A DNA stretch of 64,000 nt, from positions 2,000,365-2,064,364 of the forward strand of contig NZ_GL890993.1 of the NCBI RefSeq assembly GCF_000212855.1. The letters run 5' to 3'. The notes under the pieces were generated by a model. It was not told the DNA's origin. It was given only the letters and a program-made list of their open reading frames with translations, and ran no database searches. Shown here piece after piece: positions 1-9,034 of this stretch. The DNA comes from Streptococcus sanguinis SK355 (lineage in GTDB: Bacteria; Bacillota; Bacilli; Lactobacillales; Streptococcaceae). Both the position numbers and the translations under genes were made by a program. How positions within the stretch are numbered: position 1 is the first letter of the stretch; each line of letters begins with the position of its first letter.

Positions 1-46
1 CTGTCCCACTCTCCAAACTTTCTATCTACGAGCAAGGCCCTCAGGC

Positions 47-637
47 TCACTCATCTAGGTAAAGCCCTTTAGCAACACTTTGATCAATAACTTCCTGAGC
101 CAATTCCCAAAGAGTTTCAGAGGTTTCTTGGATAAAGGATTTCTTAGCGATGACCTGCGACTTGGTCAGTCCATAAGGGTTGTCATGGGGCTGAGCGACT
201 TCCAAGTGATTGAGCAGAGGAACCAGAGCGTCCAGCACTCGGGCATATTTAGCCTCTATGCTAATGCCAGTCTCAAACTCCTGCCAAAGCCCTAAAAAGG
301 AATCCTGCTGATCTGAAGGCAGCTTGTTTAAACTGATTTTCAAAGACTCCAGCTCTCTATCGTAAGAATCGCTCTTGCCCACATCGTCAAAGATAAAGGT
401 ATCACCAGCATATATTTCGCCCAAATCATGAATCAATAACATAGACATGACCTTTTCCAGATTGACTTCTTCAGGGATATATTCTCGAAAAACTAGAGCC
501 ATGAGCGCCCCCTGCCAACTATGCTCTGCAGAATTTTCAAAACGATAAGCGTCCAAGGTCCGATTGTTGCGATGAGTGGCTTTCAGCTTTTCAAGCTCAT
601 TGGTAAAAGCCAGCTGCTGTTGTAGACGTTCAAGCAT
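47..637 (-). CDS. HD-domain hydrolase (YfbR-like nucleotidase family)
   Basis: Predicted cytosolic metal-dependent phosphohydrolase of the HD superfamily, 196 aa. A histidine in an AEHSW motif lies near residue 39 and the HD doublet in LLIHDLGEIYAGD near residues 70-71; this arrangement is typical of the YfbR/5'-deoxynucleotidase-like branch, so a nucleotide or nucleoside monophosphate substrate is likely but unproven. The reading frame extends 14 codons upstream, but I chose the ATG at 637 because AAAGGAG lies about 6 nt before it and the start MLERL fits the family. It is the last gene of the minus-strand run that begins at miaA, 87 nt after the acyltransferase gene. No terminator is visible before the window edge. 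Confidence 0.8.
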   Translation of the reverse strand: MLERLQQQLAFTNELEKLKATHRNNRTLDAYRFENSAEHSWQGALMALVFREYIPEEVNLEKVMSMLLIHDLGEIYAGDTFIFDDVGKSDSYDRELESLKISLNKLPSDQQDSFLGLWQEFETGISIEAKYARVLDALVPLLNHLEVAQPHDNPYGLTKSQVIAKKSFIQETSETLWELAQEVIDQSVAKGLYLDE

Positions 638-723
638 GTGGAACTCCTTTGAAATGTTTTTATAGCTAATTCTATTCAAAATTGATAGTTGCTCTTAACG
701 CTCTATATGATTTTCTTCAAAAA

Positions 724-1773
724 CTAAACTTTCACTTCTTTTCTGTTTTTCTTCCCTCGCCATCGAATCACTAATTCTGAAGTCAGATGGGTCAGGATAA
801 TCGTCAGAAGGAAGGCCCAACGGCCATTTTCCCACTTGGTCAGCTGCTGGGATTTGAGCAGAAAAAAAGATAACTCAATAAAGATAGGATGGAGGAAGAA
901 ATAAAGGATACTTAGATCTTTTAAATGTCGCCAGTTTTTTTCGCGCTTCCACTCTGCTTTTAGTAGCCAGTTAAATAAGAAAAGTGTAAAGGGAATGAGA
1001 GCAAAGAAAAAGTTTTTATCTAATCCCTGCCTGATGTAAACCAGAACTCCTTCACCTACCAGGAAAAGGCTTGCCAGCAGAAGAGGCATCCAGCGTTTTT
1101 TCTGAAATAATGCTACCTGCCCGTAATCAGCTAGAAAGTAGCCTAAATAGATAAAAATGGGCGTATAGAAGAGGCCATTCCTGCTAGTGAAAAAGAGCTT
1201 GGCATAGGCATCATACCAGTCTGTTAGCAGGCTAGGCGCCAGATAGGCGTGATAAGTCTCAATAGCACCTAAGGCGTAGAGAACCAGTAAAAGAGCAAAT
1301 GTTTTCTTTGGACCCAACTTCCTATACAAGAAATGGACCAGCAGCAAACCTAAGAGAAAGGCAGGAATATACCAGAGCTGGTAGCTCATTCCGATGTAGA
1401 AGAGCGCTGCTAGGATAGCCAGAGGAGCTAGGTAGAGGGGTAAATGCAGTGATTGGAAATAAGTCAAAGCATAGGGGAGATAGACCAAGCTCCAAAAGCC
1501 ATAGACCTTTAAAATACCTTTAATATACAGAGTCAGTTTCGTAGAACCTTGCTCTCGCTTCCAGCGTACTCGGAAAAAATAGGCTGAAGAAATTAAAAAG
1601 AAAGGGACCGCCATGCGACCAAACATACTCTTCTGAATAAAATGTAGAGCTTCATGCTCAAAAAACCTCTGGCAGTGAACCAGAATTACCAAAATGGAAG
1701 CAATATATTGAAAAAGGCTGAGCAGGGCATAATTGACTGGCTGTCCTGGCCCTACGACTTCTCTCCTTTGCAT
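724..1773 (-). CDS. Acyltransferase family 3 (OafA-like) integral membrane protein
   Basis: About 349 aa and strongly hydrophobic, with roughly ten predicted membrane segments. The N-terminal segment carries a histidine in LVILVHCQRFF, matching the catalytic-region histidine of acyltransferase_3 membrane O-acetyltransferases. Such proteins transfer acetyl or other acyl groups to cell-surface glycans or peptidoglycan; the acceptor here cannot be read from sequence. The frame also allows a TTG one codon earlier (1776), but the ATG at 1773 sits 8 nt after AAGGAG. It lies 58 nt downstream of the methyltransferase gene on the same strand. A C-terminal basic tail (RGKKNRKE) follows the last membrane segment. 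Confidence 0.75.
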   Translation of the reverse strand: MQRREVVGPGQPVNYALLSLFQYIASILVILVHCQRFFEHEALHFIQKSMFGRMAVPFFLISSAYFFRVRWKREQGSTKLTLYIKGILKVYGFWSLVYLPYALTYFQSLHLPLYLAPLAILAALFYIGMSYQLWYIPAFLLGLLLVHFLYRKLGPKKTFALLLVLYALGAIETYHAYLAPSLLTDWYDAYAKLFFTSRNGLFYTPIFIYLGYFLADYGQVALFQKKRWMPLLLASLFLVGEGVLVYIRQGLDKNFFFALIPFTLFLFNWLLKAEWKREKNWRHLKDLSILYFFLHPIFIELSFFLLKSQQLTKWENGRWAFLLTIILTHLTSELVIRWRGKKNRKEVKV

Positions 1774-1831
1774 CAAGCTTTCTCCTTACGAGGTTTGTTT
1801 AAGATGTAAATGAGCACTTTTTTCCTTTGAC

Positions 1832-2542
1832 CTAGGACTTGACTAGCCAAACATGCTGAAAGGCAGCAATGTCCCGATAAGGTGATTGGTTGCAGACAGC
1901 CAGCTCCATCTCAAGCATTTTTTCAGCCCAGCCAGGGGCAGTTTTATAGTCATTGGCCTGCAAGCCATAAAAAATCCGTACTCCTTGATAATCCTCAACT
2001 TCTAAAGGCAGACCTGAAATCACATCTTGAACCTGATAGACCTTTGCAGCTCCCATACTGTGGGTTTGATATTTCTGACCCGCTAAAAGCTGCTGGGCCT
2101 TTTCTGGGTCATTTTCAAAAACCACTGTATGCATAATGCGTCCAACCTCGTGATGCTTGACCAGAGAAATTTTGCCGTCCTTTTTTAAGAGACGGGAAAA
2201 TTCTGTCAAATAGAGAGCAGGGTCAGATACATACTCTAAGACATTATGACAGACGATGACATCAAAAGACTGGTCAGGCAGATTTTGTAGAAGGTCCAAG
2301 CTGCCATGCAATTGCTCATAGGAAAAGTCCTGCTTGAGCTCAGCAATCATTTCTGAACTAGGCTCGATGGCGGTCACTTCGTTCTTTTCCGCTAGAAAAT
2401 CAGCCACAATCCCAAAACCGCTACCGAAATCAAGAATTTTCTGGCCCTTCAGCGACTCTAGAAAGGCAAAAACAATATCATATTGCAGTTTTCCCCAAGG
2501 TGCCTGCAGATGAGCTTTGTAGGCTTGTAGATTAGCTGTCAT
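1832..2542 (-). CDS. Class I SAM-dependent methyltransferase
   Basis: 236 aa with a Rossmann-type methyltransferase fold. Motif I (ILDFGSGFGIVADFL) is at residues 36-50, an acidic end of strand beta2 (VTAIEPSSEM) follows, and the motif IV region is VIVCHNVLEYV, as in the UbiE/Methyltransf_11 group. The substrate is unknown: there is no target-recognition domain for RNA, and small-molecule methylation is the usual guess. The ATG at 2542 is preceded by GTGAGGT. It starts 6 nt after the SDR gene stops, so the two are probably co-transcribed. Confidence 0.8.
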   Translation of the reverse strand: MTANLQAYKAHLQAPWGKLQYDIVFAFLESLKGQKILDFGSGFGIVADFLAEKNEVTAIEPSSEMIAELKQDFSYEQLHGSLDLLQNLPDQSFDVIVCHNVLEYVSDPALYLTEFSRLLKKDGKISLVKHHEVGRIMHTVVFENDPEKAQQLLAGQKYQTHSMGAAKVYQVQDVISGLPLEVEDYQGVRIFYGLQANDYKTAPGWAEKMLEMELAVCNQSPYRDIAAFQHVWLVKS

Positions 2543-2548
2543 AAAACC

Positions 2549-3304
2549 TCACTTATAGTTAAACATATTGACTGCCATCTTGTCGGCAATTCTTGGAAAA
2601 AGGGTATAAAGCTTGTGGGCCAGATTGAGAATCCTAGGTAGATTAATTTCCCGCCTCTTTTTACCAAAGGAACTGACAATTTTGCTCGCTACAAAGTCAG
2701 GTTCCAAAATATACTTATCGACTGCTTTTACATAGGAACCGTCAGGATCTGCCTGATCGAAAAAGGAAGTTTTGATAGGACCGGGATTAACTGTCGTGAC
2801 ATAGACCCCAAAAGGCAGGAGTTCCAAACGCAGGGCATTGGAAAAACCAATAGCAGCAAACTTGGTCGCTGAATAAAGACTGGACTTGCTACTGGCAATG
2901 AGGCCGGCCATACTAACGATATTGACGATATGTCCTTGACCTGCCTGCTTCATGCGAGCTCCAAAGATACGGGACAAATTCATCAGGGCAAAGGTATTGA
3001 CCTCGAACATGGCCTCGATATCGCTTGAGCTGATTTTGTCAAATTCTTCAAAAATCCCATAGCCAGCGTTATTAACCAGAACATCGACATGGCCGTATTG
3101 GTTGTCAATCCGCTCTGCAAAGCTTTCCAAAGCTGAGCTGTCAGTAATATCCAGCTCAACTAGGTCAAGATTTTCCCTTTCTCCATATAGTTTTTCCAGC
3201 TTAGCCTTGCTCCGTCCGACCAAAATCAGTCGGTCATGGGGCAAGAGCTTAACCATTTCCTGGGCCAGTCCGCCGCTAGCCCCTGTGATGATGATGGTTC
3301 TCAT
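2549..3304 (-). CDS. Short-chain dehydrogenase/reductase (SDR), DltE-like
   Basis: 251-aa classical SDR. The cofactor motif TGASGGLA is at residues 7-14, NNAG at 78-81, the catalytic Ser near 131, and YSATK with Tyr144 and Lys148. It should be an NAD(P)-dependent oxidoreductase of the cytosol. The C-terminal extension ([18 protein letters not shown]) resembles the streptococcal and bacillary DltE/YqjQ-like proteins, whose substrate is not established. The start ATG overlaps the rnz stop by 4 nt, indicating translational coupling; the rnz-SDR neighbourhood is also found in other streptococci. Confidence 0.82.
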   Translation of the reverse strand: MRTIIITGASGGLAQEMVKLLPHDRLILVGRSKAKLEKLYGERENLDLVELDITDSSALESFAERIDNQYGHVDVLVNNAGYGIFEEFDKISSSDIEAMFEVNTFALMNLSRIFGARMKQAGQGHIVNIVSMAGLIASSKSSLYSATKFAAIGFSNALRLELLPFGVYVTTVNPGPIKTSFFDQADPDGSYVKAVDKYILEPDFVASKIVSSFGKKRREINLPRILNLAHKLYTLFPRIADKMAVNMFNYK

Positions 3305-4230
3305 ATCTCCACCTCTTCCAAGTCCTTGACTACATGGACCTTTTCAAAGATAGCGCTGGCATCGCGGCGCATTTGGCTAATGTCCTTAGCTAGAAAGCGA
3401 GCACTGATATGATTGAGGAGGAGGCGCTTAGCACCAGCTTCCTTGGCTACTTCTGCTGCCTGCATATTGGTCGAATGACCATGATTTCGGGCAAGTTTTT
3501 CGTCTCCCTTGCCATAGGTCGCTTCATGGACCAGTACATCTGCGGCCACAGCTAAGCGGACACTGGCAGCAGTCTTCCGAGTATCACCCAGAATAGCAAT
3601 GGTCTTGCCCGGACGAGGGGCTGATATATAGTCAGCTGCAATGATTTTGGTCCCATCTTCTAGGATGATATCCTGACCATTCTTGACTTTACCAAAGAGG
3701 GGACCAAAGGGGACGCCTGCTGCCCGCAGCTTGTCCGCATCCAGCGTTCCTTCCAAATCTTTCTGCATCACCCGATATCCTACGCAGAAAATCGTATGAT
3801 CCAGCTTTTCCGCATAAACAGTGAACTTGTTCGTTTCCAGAATCTTGCCCAGACTGTTTTCATCAAACTCATGAAAATCAATCCGATAAGGCAGACGAGA
3901 ACCTGACACGCGCAGGCTAGACAGGACAAAGTTTTTAATGCCTTTGGGTCCATAAATTTCCAAGTCAGTCTGCTCTTCATTGGCCTGAAAGGAGCGACTG
4001 GACAGAAAGCCCGGCAGACCAAAAATATGGTCGCCATGCAGATGCGTGATGAAAATCTTACTGATTTTGCGCGGTTTAATCGTCGTCTCCAAAATCTTAT
4101 GCTGGGTTCCTTCACCGCAGTCAAACATCCAGACCTCATTGATTTCCTCCAACAACTTGAGGACAAGGCTGGACACATTGCGAGCCTTGGATGGCTGACC
4201 GGCTCCGGTTCCTAAAAATTGTAATTGCAT
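3301..4230 (-). CDS. rnz: Ribonuclease Z (tRNA 3'-end endonuclease)
   Basis: 309-aa metallo-beta-lactamase-fold nuclease that removes the 3' trailer from tRNA precursors lacking an encoded CCA. The zinc-binding signature HLHGDH is at residues 63-68, followed by IFGLPG. Further conserved pieces are ILGDTR, HEATYG and GHSTN, plus the exosite region typical of the long bacterial form. The length is normal for RNase Z. It lies 10 nt downstream of the conserved unknown gene and overlaps the SDR gene by 4 nt, so it belongs to the miaA-hflX unit of tRNA and ribosome maintenance genes. Confidence 0.95.
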   Translation of the reverse strand: MQLQFLGTGAGQPSKARNVSSLVLKLLEEINEVWMFDCGEGTQHKILETTIKPRKISKIFITHLHGDHIFGLPGFLSSRSFQANEEQTDLEIYGPKGIKNFVLSSLRVSGSRLPYRIDFHEFDENSLGKILETNKFTVYAEKLDHTIFCVGYRVMQKDLEGTLDADKLRAAGVPFGPLFGKVKNGQDIILEDGTKIIAADYISAPRPGKTIAILGDTRKTAASVRLAVAADVLVHEATYGKGDEKLARNHGHSTNMQAAEVAKEAGAKRLLLNHISARFLAKDISQMRRDASAIFEKVHVVKDLEEVEI

Positions 4231-4240
4231 GTTTTTCTTT

Positions 4241-4864
4241 CTAAATGATATAAATCATGGCAGAGCGATTCTGCGAGTGATAGTATTTTCTGCCAGCATA
4301 GGACTGAGCCAGCTGACTGACTTCATCTTGATTGTAGCCCAGAACCCTCTGGCTGCCATCCGCCAGCTGCTGCCAATCGGTCAAAGCAGTCAGCGCCTGA
4401 CTGTCCACGACTTGAGACTCAGCTTTGAGAGGTGCCATTTTTATTCTCCCAGCTTCTTCGTAGACCAAGTACTGGGGAAAGACTTGGGCGATTTCAAAGA
4501 GCAAGTCAGCTGTTACCGGCTCTGGCTTTTCTGGGAATACCAAGCCGACCTCCTCGCTCTCAAAGCAAAATCCATAGGCCTTGCCAGAAAGATTGAGCCG
4601 GACAAAAGGTTTGCTTTCTATAAAGCTAGGCGCCGGATTCCACAAGTCCAGCGCCTGACTGATTTCTAAAAAATAGGCTGTCGCGGCTTCAGGACTTTTC
4701 TTTTGATAAAGCTCAGCAAAGTAAGCATTGATAACGCTGGGCGGCGGTGTGATGAAGCTAAGCTTCTGCTCTTCTGTCAGGCCAGCCAATACTTGCTCTA
4801 AGTAGACCCTGTCTAGGCTCGTAAAACCGCCGTATTTCAAGGCCAAGTCAATATAATCAGTCAT
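4241..4864 (-). CDS. Conserved hypothetical protein between hflX and rnz
   Basis: 207 aa, soluble, no signal peptide or membrane segment. I do not recognise a named domain. It starts [18 protein letters not shown] and is acidic in its first half. The reading frame extends 12 codons further upstream into hflX, but the ATG at 4864 is preferred: GGAAGA precedes it and it overlaps the hflX stop by 8 nt (ATGACTGA). The C-terminal half contains [14 protein letters not shown] and [19 protein letters not shown] segments. A gene of this type sits between hflX and rnz in other streptococci, so a role linked to ribosome or tRNA upkeep is possible by context only. Confidence 0.7.
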   Translation of the reverse strand: MTDYIDLALKYGGFTSLDRVYLEQVLAGLTEEQKLSFITPPPSVINAYFAELYQKKSPEAATAYFLEISQALDLWNPAPSFIESKPFVRLNLSGKAYGFCFESEEVGLVFPEKPEPVTADLLFEIAQVFPQYLVYEEAGRIKMAPLKAESQVVDSQALTALTDWQQLADGSQRVLGYNQDEVSQLAQSYAGRKYYHSQNRSAMIYII

Positions 4865-6095
4865 AAAATTCTTCCAGTTTCCATTTGTTCTTCTCGGCAA
4901 TCCAGCCCGAAATGACTTCGAAATCGTCTAAGTATTCTCGATTCCCCATAATCACGACTTTCTCTAAATCATGAATCTTGTAAGCTTTAGCCGGCGCCAC
5001 CTTGATGGTAAAAGGCAAAAAAAACTCTTTCATCCGCTCCAGCAGGACTTGCTGCAAAAGAGCTCTGCTATTGTCCGCCTTAGCCGAAATCAAAGAATAA
5101 GGAGTCAGGGTCGGGGTGAAATGCTCCGCCTTGTCCGCTTTGTTATAGAGAGTCAGACGGGGAATATCCAGCATGTCCAACTCTTTCATAATGTCGAGGA
5201 CGGTCTTTTCATGCTCCTCATGATGAGGGTCGCTGGCGTCAATAACATGGACCAGCAAATCGACATTTTTACTCTCCTCTAGAGTAGACTTAAAGCTTGA
5301 CACCAGCTCCGTCGGCAAATCCTGAATGAAACCAACTGTGTCTGTCAGCGTGACATTGAGCTGACCACTGAGGTTGATATTCTTGGTCGTGGCATCTAGC
5401 GTCGCAAAGAGTTCGTCTGCCTCATACTGACTCTTACTAGTCAAGCAGTTCATAATAGTGGACTTGCCAGCATTGGTATAGCCGATGAGGCCGATTTTGA
5501 AAATGCTGGACTCCAGCCGTTTTTCACGAACAGTTGCCCGATTTTTCTCCACTGCCTTGAGCTGGCGCTCAATATCGTGAATCTGATTGCGGACACTGCG
5601 GCGATTAAGCTCCAGCTGGCTTTCACCAGGACCGCGGGAGCCAATGCCACCTGCCTGACGGCTGAGCATAATGCCCTGGCCGACCAAGCGAGGCAGCAGG
5701 TACTTGAGCTGGGCCAAATGAACTTGGAGCTTGCCTTCATGACTCCTAGCCCTCATGGCAAAAATATCCAAAATCAGCTGCATACGGTCAATGACCTTGA
5801 CCCCCAAGCTTTCCTCTAGATTAACATTTTGGCGGGGTGTCAGACGGTTATTGACAATAACGGTCGAAATCTCCTCAGCATCAACCATCTGCCGGATTTC
5901 TTCTAACTTGCCAGAACCGACAAAGGTCTTGCTGTCATACTTTTCCCGCTTCTGGCTATAGGAGCCGACTACCTCAGCCCCTGCAGTCTTAGCCAGACTT
6001 TGCAGCTCCTCCATGGATAGGTCAAAATTCTCCGTATCTGCTAGTTCCACACCGATCAGAAAGACACGCTCTGTTTTTTTCTCTGTTTCTATCAT
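4857..6095 (-). CDS. hflX: GTPase HflX, ribosome-associated
   Basis: 412 aa. HflX binds the 50S subunit and splits stalled or idle 70S ribosomes, notably under heat or antibiotic stress. The N-terminal HflX domain is followed by a glycine-rich linker (GGIGSRGPGESQLE) and a G domain with G1 GYTNAGKST near residue 207, G3 DTVGFIQDLP, and G4 NKAD. A C-terminal domain follows. The ATG at 6095 is preceded by AAGGATATGAG. It lies 31 nt after miaA, and its last codons overlap the next gene, so miaA-hflX-unknown-rnz form one unit. Confidence 0.95.
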   Translation of the reverse strand: MIETEKKTERVFLIGVELADTENFDLSMEELQSLAKTAGAEVVGSYSQKREKYDSKTFVGSGKLEEIRQMVDAEEISTVIVNNRLTPRQNVNLEESLGVKVIDRMQLILDIFAMRARSHEGKLQVHLAQLKYLLPRLVGQGIMLSRQAGGIGSRGPGESQLELNRRSVRNQIHDIERQLKAVEKNRATVREKRLESSIFKIGLIGYTNAGKSTIMNCLTSKSQYEADELFATLDATTKNINLSGQLNVTLTDTVGFIQDLPTELVSSFKSTLEESKNVDLLVHVIDASDPHHEEHEKTVLDIMKELDMLDIPRLTLYNKADKAEHFTPTLTPYSLISAKADNSRALLQQVLLERMKEFFLPFTIKVAPAKAYKIHDLEKVVIMGNREYLDDFEVISGWIAEKNKWKLEEFYD

Positions 6096-6126
6096 CTCAT
6101 ATCCTTACTAAGACTTGGTCAGCCAG

Positions 6127-7011
6127 TTACTTGTCCAAAAACTTCCTGATGTCTTCCATAACCTGATTTTTATAGTCTGGATTTCCCACCTGATAAAAGG
6201 TCACGGACATCCGATTGCGAAACCAAGTCAGCTGGCGCTTGGCAAAACGGCGAGTATTCTGCTTGAGCTTGTCCACGGCCTCTTCTAGGCTCATCTGACC
6301 TTCAAAGTAGGGGAAAAGTTCCTTGTAGCCGATACCCTTGCTGGCTTGACTGGTTGGAGCCTGTTCATAAAGCCAACGAGCTTCTTCTAAAAGTCCGACT
6401 TCTAGCATCAGATCTACTCGCTGATTGATTCGATCATAAAGTTTTTGTCGCTCATCATCTAGACAAATCAATAAAGCTTCATAATCTGGCTGGCTGTTTT
6501 CTAGTGGCACGCCTAGCTGAGCAATCTCCAGTGCTCTCATAGCCCTGCGTCTATTTATCTGTGGAATCCCGATACCTAGCTCTGCTATTTTCCCAAACAA
6601 ATCCTCATCCGACCAACTATCCAGCTGCGCCCGATAGGCCAAAATCTCCTCGTGAGGGACGGAGCCGCCCAGATGATAGCCCTCGAGCAAGCTCTGGATA
6701 TAGAGCCCTGTGCCACCGCAAATGATGGGAAGCTGATCTTGAGCCGCAATCTCACGAATAGCCTGAGCCGCCTCAGTCACAAAATCATAGGCCGAATAGC
6801 TTTCTCCGACCTCCCGCACATCCAGCAGATGATGGGGAATGCCCTCTTGCTCCTCCGGACGAATCTTAGCCGTGCCAATATCTAAGCCACGATAGACCTG
6901 CTGGCTGTCACCGCTGATGATTTGACCATTGAAGCGCTTGGCTACCTCAATACTCAAAGCCGTTTTTCCAACTGCCGTAGGCCCCACTATCACAATTATC
7001 TTGGTTTTCAT
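6127..7011 (-). CDS. miaA: tRNA dimethylallyltransferase (i6A37 synthesis)
   Basis: 294 aa. MiaA transfers a dimethylallyl group from DMAPP to A37 of tRNAs reading UNN codons. Visible motifs: P-loop [11 protein letters not shown] near residues 9-19, [39 protein letters not shown], and the C-terminal [16 protein letters not shown]. Length is normal. It is the first gene of the tRNA/ribosome maintenance unit and diverges from a DUF3042 gene; the two -10 hexamers overlap on opposite strands. Confidence 0.95.
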   Translation of the reverse strand: MKTKIIVIVGPTAVGKTALSIEVAKRFNGQIISGDSQQVYRGLDIGTAKIRPEEQEGIPHHLLDVREVGESYSAYDFVTEAAQAIREIAAQDQLPIICGGTGLYIQSLLEGYHLGGSVPHEEILAYRAQLDSWSDEDLFGKIAELGIGIPQINRRRAMRALEIAQLGVPLENSQPDYEALLICLDDERQKLYDRINQRVDLMLEVGLLEEARWLYEQAPTSQASKGIGYKELFPYFEGQMSLEEAVDKLKQNTRRFAKRQLTWFRNRMSVTFYQVGNPDYKNQVMEDIRKFLDK

Positions 7012-7031
7012 CTTTTTTCCTTGAAAAAATT

Positions 7032-7059
7032 TTGATTTTTCGTTACTATTAATTATAAC
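7032..7059 (+). promoter_or_regulatory. Promoter of the DUF3042 gene
   Basis: TTGATT (7032-7037), a 16-nt spacer and TATAAC (7054-7059), about 35 nt before the ATG at 7094. The -10 overlaps the opposing miaA -10 almost completely, so the two promoters probably cannot be occupied at the same time. Confidence 0.6.
7052..7057 (-). promoter_or_regulatory. Extended -10 of the miaA promoter
   Basis: On the minus strand TATAAT is preceded by TG one base upstream (TGTTATAAT), an extended -10. The expected -35 position carries only a weak TTCTGA. It is placed about 40 nt before the miaA ATG. Its bases are shared with the plus-strand -10 of the DUF3042 gene. Confidence 0.55.
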
Positions 7060-7093
7060 ATAAATAATAAAAGTTCAGAAAAGGAGAAATCAC

Positions 7094-7264
7094 ATGGCTA
7101 AAGGATTTGGAAAAGGCGTTCTTACAGGAGTTGCAGCTACAGTTGCTGCTGTGGCAGGCGCAGTATATGCAGTCAAGAAAAAAGTCATCGAACCTGAAGA
7201 ACAAAAAGCGGCTTTCATCGAAGAAAACCGTAAAAAAGCAGCTCGCAAACGTGTAGCACACTAA
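7094..7264 (+). CDS. DUF3042 family small protein
   Basis: 56 aa, starting MAKGFGKGVLTGVAATVAA. Glycine- and alanine-rich residues 4-26 form one hydrophobic, probably membrane-inserted segment; the rest is highly charged (KKKVIEPEEQK, ENRKKAARKR). This matches DUF3042, a small family common in lactic acid bacteria with no known function. AAGGAG at 7081-7086 lies 7 nt before the ATG. It is one of three plus-strand genes in the window and is followed 16 nt later by a strong hairpin terminator, so it is monocistronic. Confidence 0.85.
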   Translation: MAKGFGKGVLTGVAATVAAVAGAVYAVKKKVIEPEEQKAAFIEENRKKAARKRVAH

Positions 7265-7280
7265 TCTTGCTCATTTCACT

Positions 7281-7308
7281 AAAAAGCCTGGAAAAATCCA
7301 GGCTTTTT
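7281..7308. terminator. Rho-independent terminator after the DUF3042 gene
   Basis: AAAAAGCCTGGA and TCCAGGCTTTTT form a 12-bp stem around a short A-rich loop, with T-rich flanks on the plus strand. It probably ends the DUF3042 transcript. Confidence 0.85.
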
Positions 7309-7369
7309 GCTTTTGAAGGAGAAAACTTAGTCAAAATTGAGTTCCCATCTAGAACACACAATAATACGA

Positions 7370-7395
7370 AAAGACCGCTCGTTTGGGTGGTCTTT
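7370..7395 (-). terminator. Terminator after the GNAT/his run
   Basis: AAAGACC and GGTCTTT form a 7-bp stem with a 12-nt loop, 8 nt beyond the stop of the minus-strand GNAT gene and followed by a T-rich stretch on that strand. Confidence 0.6.
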
Positions 7396-7402
7396 CTTCT
7401 TG

Positions 7403-7873
7403 CTATAGTCGGCACAACATCAAATAATCATCTTCCCTCTCTTCAACCGTGACAAAGCCCAGTCTTTGATAAAAGCCAACGGCGGGATTGTCTTTTGAAA
7501 CGGAGAGGGAGACACCTGGGTAGCCTTTGGACTTGAGTAAGTCCAGCATGGCCGTCATCAACTGCTGCCCTAGACCTTGACCCCTGAACTCAGGCAGGAA
7601 TGAAATGGACAGAGAGGGAGTCCGGTCGTCATAATAGCCGTAATCTTTCATGATCCGAACCCAAACAGCTCCTACCAGCCGGCCGTTCACTTCTGCTGCT
7701 AAAGCCCAATCATCTGGCTGTTGACCAAAGTCCTTGATATACATCTCAAGTTCTGGCTCCTTCAAGATACTTCTGGGCAGCGGCTCTAGACCTTGGGGGA
7801 TAAAAATAGCTTGGTAAAGAAATTCCTCTAAGAGCGGGATTTCCTCTGGTTTTAAGGGCCTAATCTCGGTCAT
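7403..7873 (-). CDS. GNAT family N-acetyltransferase
   Basis: 156 aa. The acetyl-CoA binding motif A appears as SISFLPEFRGQGLGQQLM (R/Q-x-x-G-x-G/A pattern RGQGLG), followed by KDNPAVGFYQRLGF, the usual GNAT C-terminal signature. The substrate cannot be predicted. It lies 11 nt downstream of the histidinol phosphatase gene and probably rides on the same transcript as hisE and hisK, but nothing links it directly to histidine synthesis. Confidence 0.8.
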   Translation of the reverse strand: MTEIRPLKPEEIPLLEEFLYQAIFIPQGLEPLPRSILKEPELEMYIKDFGQQPDDWALAAEVNGRLVGAVWVRIMKDYGYYDDRTPSLSISFLPEFRGQGLGQQLMTAMLDLLKSKGYPGVSLSVSKDNPAVGFYQRLGFVTVEEREDDYLMLCRL

Positions 7874-7884
7874 GATTTCTCCTT

Positions 7885-8634
7885 CTAGATCAACTGCTCC
7901 TCACCTATGCCGGCCTCAGCTAAGATTTTGGCCACTCGGTCAAACTGTAAGCGGAAATGCTCCAGCTTGTGGCCATCTGAACCAACTGAAAAGCGCTGAC
8001 CGCCCAGCTCCTTGACTAGAGAGAGAGCGTAAATATAGAGTTCCTCGTGGCCGTACAGATACATGGACTTGCAGTTGAGCTCAAAGGCCAGACCATAATC
8101 AATCATCTTGTGAAAAAGCTGTCGCAGCTCTGGTTCAAAAGTTTTTAACTCCTCTACGGTAAGCGCAAATTTTCGGAAACCATAGTCAAAGTGAGCTAAC
8201 ACATCTGCTGGCACAGCCTCGATAGCCTCTTCCAGCTCTCTTAGGTAGCGGGGAATTAACTCCATCTTATCCAGCTGCAAGACTGGCTCTTCCAGATAGT
8301 CAAAACTGCCATTGTGGTGAACAGATAGGAGCTTGAGGTCATAATTCTTGTCCGTTAGGAAAGCTAGGATATCGTCCTTACGCGGAGCGTAATAGCCAAT
8401 TTCAATGCCCTTTTTGATGCGGTTGCCATATTGCTGGTTCAGCTCTGCTATTTTTGCTGAATAGGCCTCATAGTCAGGCACATCATCATGGGGCGAGGCT
8501 GCTTCATAGGGGTAGGGATTGGACAAATCATAGTGCTCTGTGGTGACAATCTCGCCCTTGTAATGGTCCAGATAGTCACAGAAATCTGCCTCAGAATCAT
8601 AGGAAAAATAGGTATGAAGATGGTTGTCGCGCAT
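7885..8634 (-). CDS. hisK: Histidinol-phosphatase, PHP family
   Basis: 249 aa. It should hydrolyse L-histidinol phosphate to L-histidinol, the step missing from the monofunctional HisB in this operon. The PHP-family metal ligands are visible: DNHLHTYFS (H-x-H) at the N-terminus, TTEHYD, an HHNGSFDY region, HFDYGFRK, and a C-terminal SDGHKLEHF. It follows hisE by 33 nt. The symbol hisK follows lactococcal use; hisJ is used for the Bacillus homologue. The context makes the histidine assignment strong, because no other phosphatase gene lies in the cluster. Confidence 0.82.
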   Translation of the reverse strand: MRDNHLHTYFSYDSEADFCDYLDHYKGEIVTTEHYDLSNPYPYEAASPHDDVPDYEAYSAKIAELNQQYGNRIKKGIEIGYYAPRKDDILAFLTDKNYDLKLLSVHHNGSFDYLEEPVLQLDKMELIPRYLRELEEAIEAVPADVLAHFDYGFRKFALTVEELKTFEPELRQLFHKMIDYGLAFELNCKSMYLYGHEELYIYALSLVKELGGQRFSVGSDGHKLEHFRLQFDRVAKILAEAGIGEEQLI

Positions 8635-8667
8635 GCTGGACCGCCTTTCTGCAAATCTTGTGTCCCT

Positions 8668-8982
8668 TTAGTATTGGTCAATTTCAGGTCGGTCATGAAT
8701 CCGACTCTGCTTGCCCTGTCTGGCCTGGAGGACGGCCTCTACCTGATCCAGACTGACGCCGGTCTCAACTAGAGCGACCGTCAGATGGTAGAGCAGATCA
8801 GCTGTCTCATTGGCCATCTCGTCCTTGTCAGCATTTTTTGCGGCAATGACCACTTCAGTCGCTTCTTCACCGACTTTTTTGAGAATCTTGTCCAGCCCCT
8901 TGTCATAGAGATAGCTGGTATAGGAGCCTTCCTTGGGCTCCTTTTTGCGTTTGAGGGCTTCTTGATAGAGGGTTTCTAGCAT
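8668..8982 (-). CDS. hisE: Phosphoribosyl-ATP pyrophosphatase
   Basis: 104 aa, a MazG-like all-helical enzyme that cleaves PRATP to PRAMP. Conserved features: SYTSYLYDKGLDKILKKVGEE, EVVIAAKN, and the metal-binding E..D..YHL (NETADLLYHLTVAL). It is separate from HisI, unlike the fused HisIE of enterobacteria. A 131-nt gap separates it from hisI; within it lies a good promoter sequence. AAGGAG precedes the ATG by about 5 nt. Confidence 0.93.
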   Translation of the reverse strand: MLETLYQEALKRKKEPKEGSYTSYLYDKGLDKILKKVGEEATEVVIAAKNADKDEMANETADLLYHLTVALVETGVSLDQVEAVLQARQGKQSRIHDRPEIDQY

Positions 8983-9005
8983 AGTATCTCCTTGTTACTG
9001 TCCTT

Positions 9006-9034
9006 ATTTTACTATAAAAAGCAATTCTTTCCAA
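9006..9034 (-). promoter_or_regulatory. Candidate internal promoter before hisE
   Basis: Minus-strand TTGGAA (9034-9029), a 17-nt spacer and TAAAAT (9011-9006), about 25 nt before the hisE start. It would give hisE-hisK-GNAT expression independent of the his leader. Confidence 0.5.

Noticed and set aside
7049..7261. Cys/Phe-rich minus-strand open frame opposite the DUF3042 gene
   Set aside because: The plus strand carries a well-formed RBS, start and terminator and a family match; the opposite frame has none.
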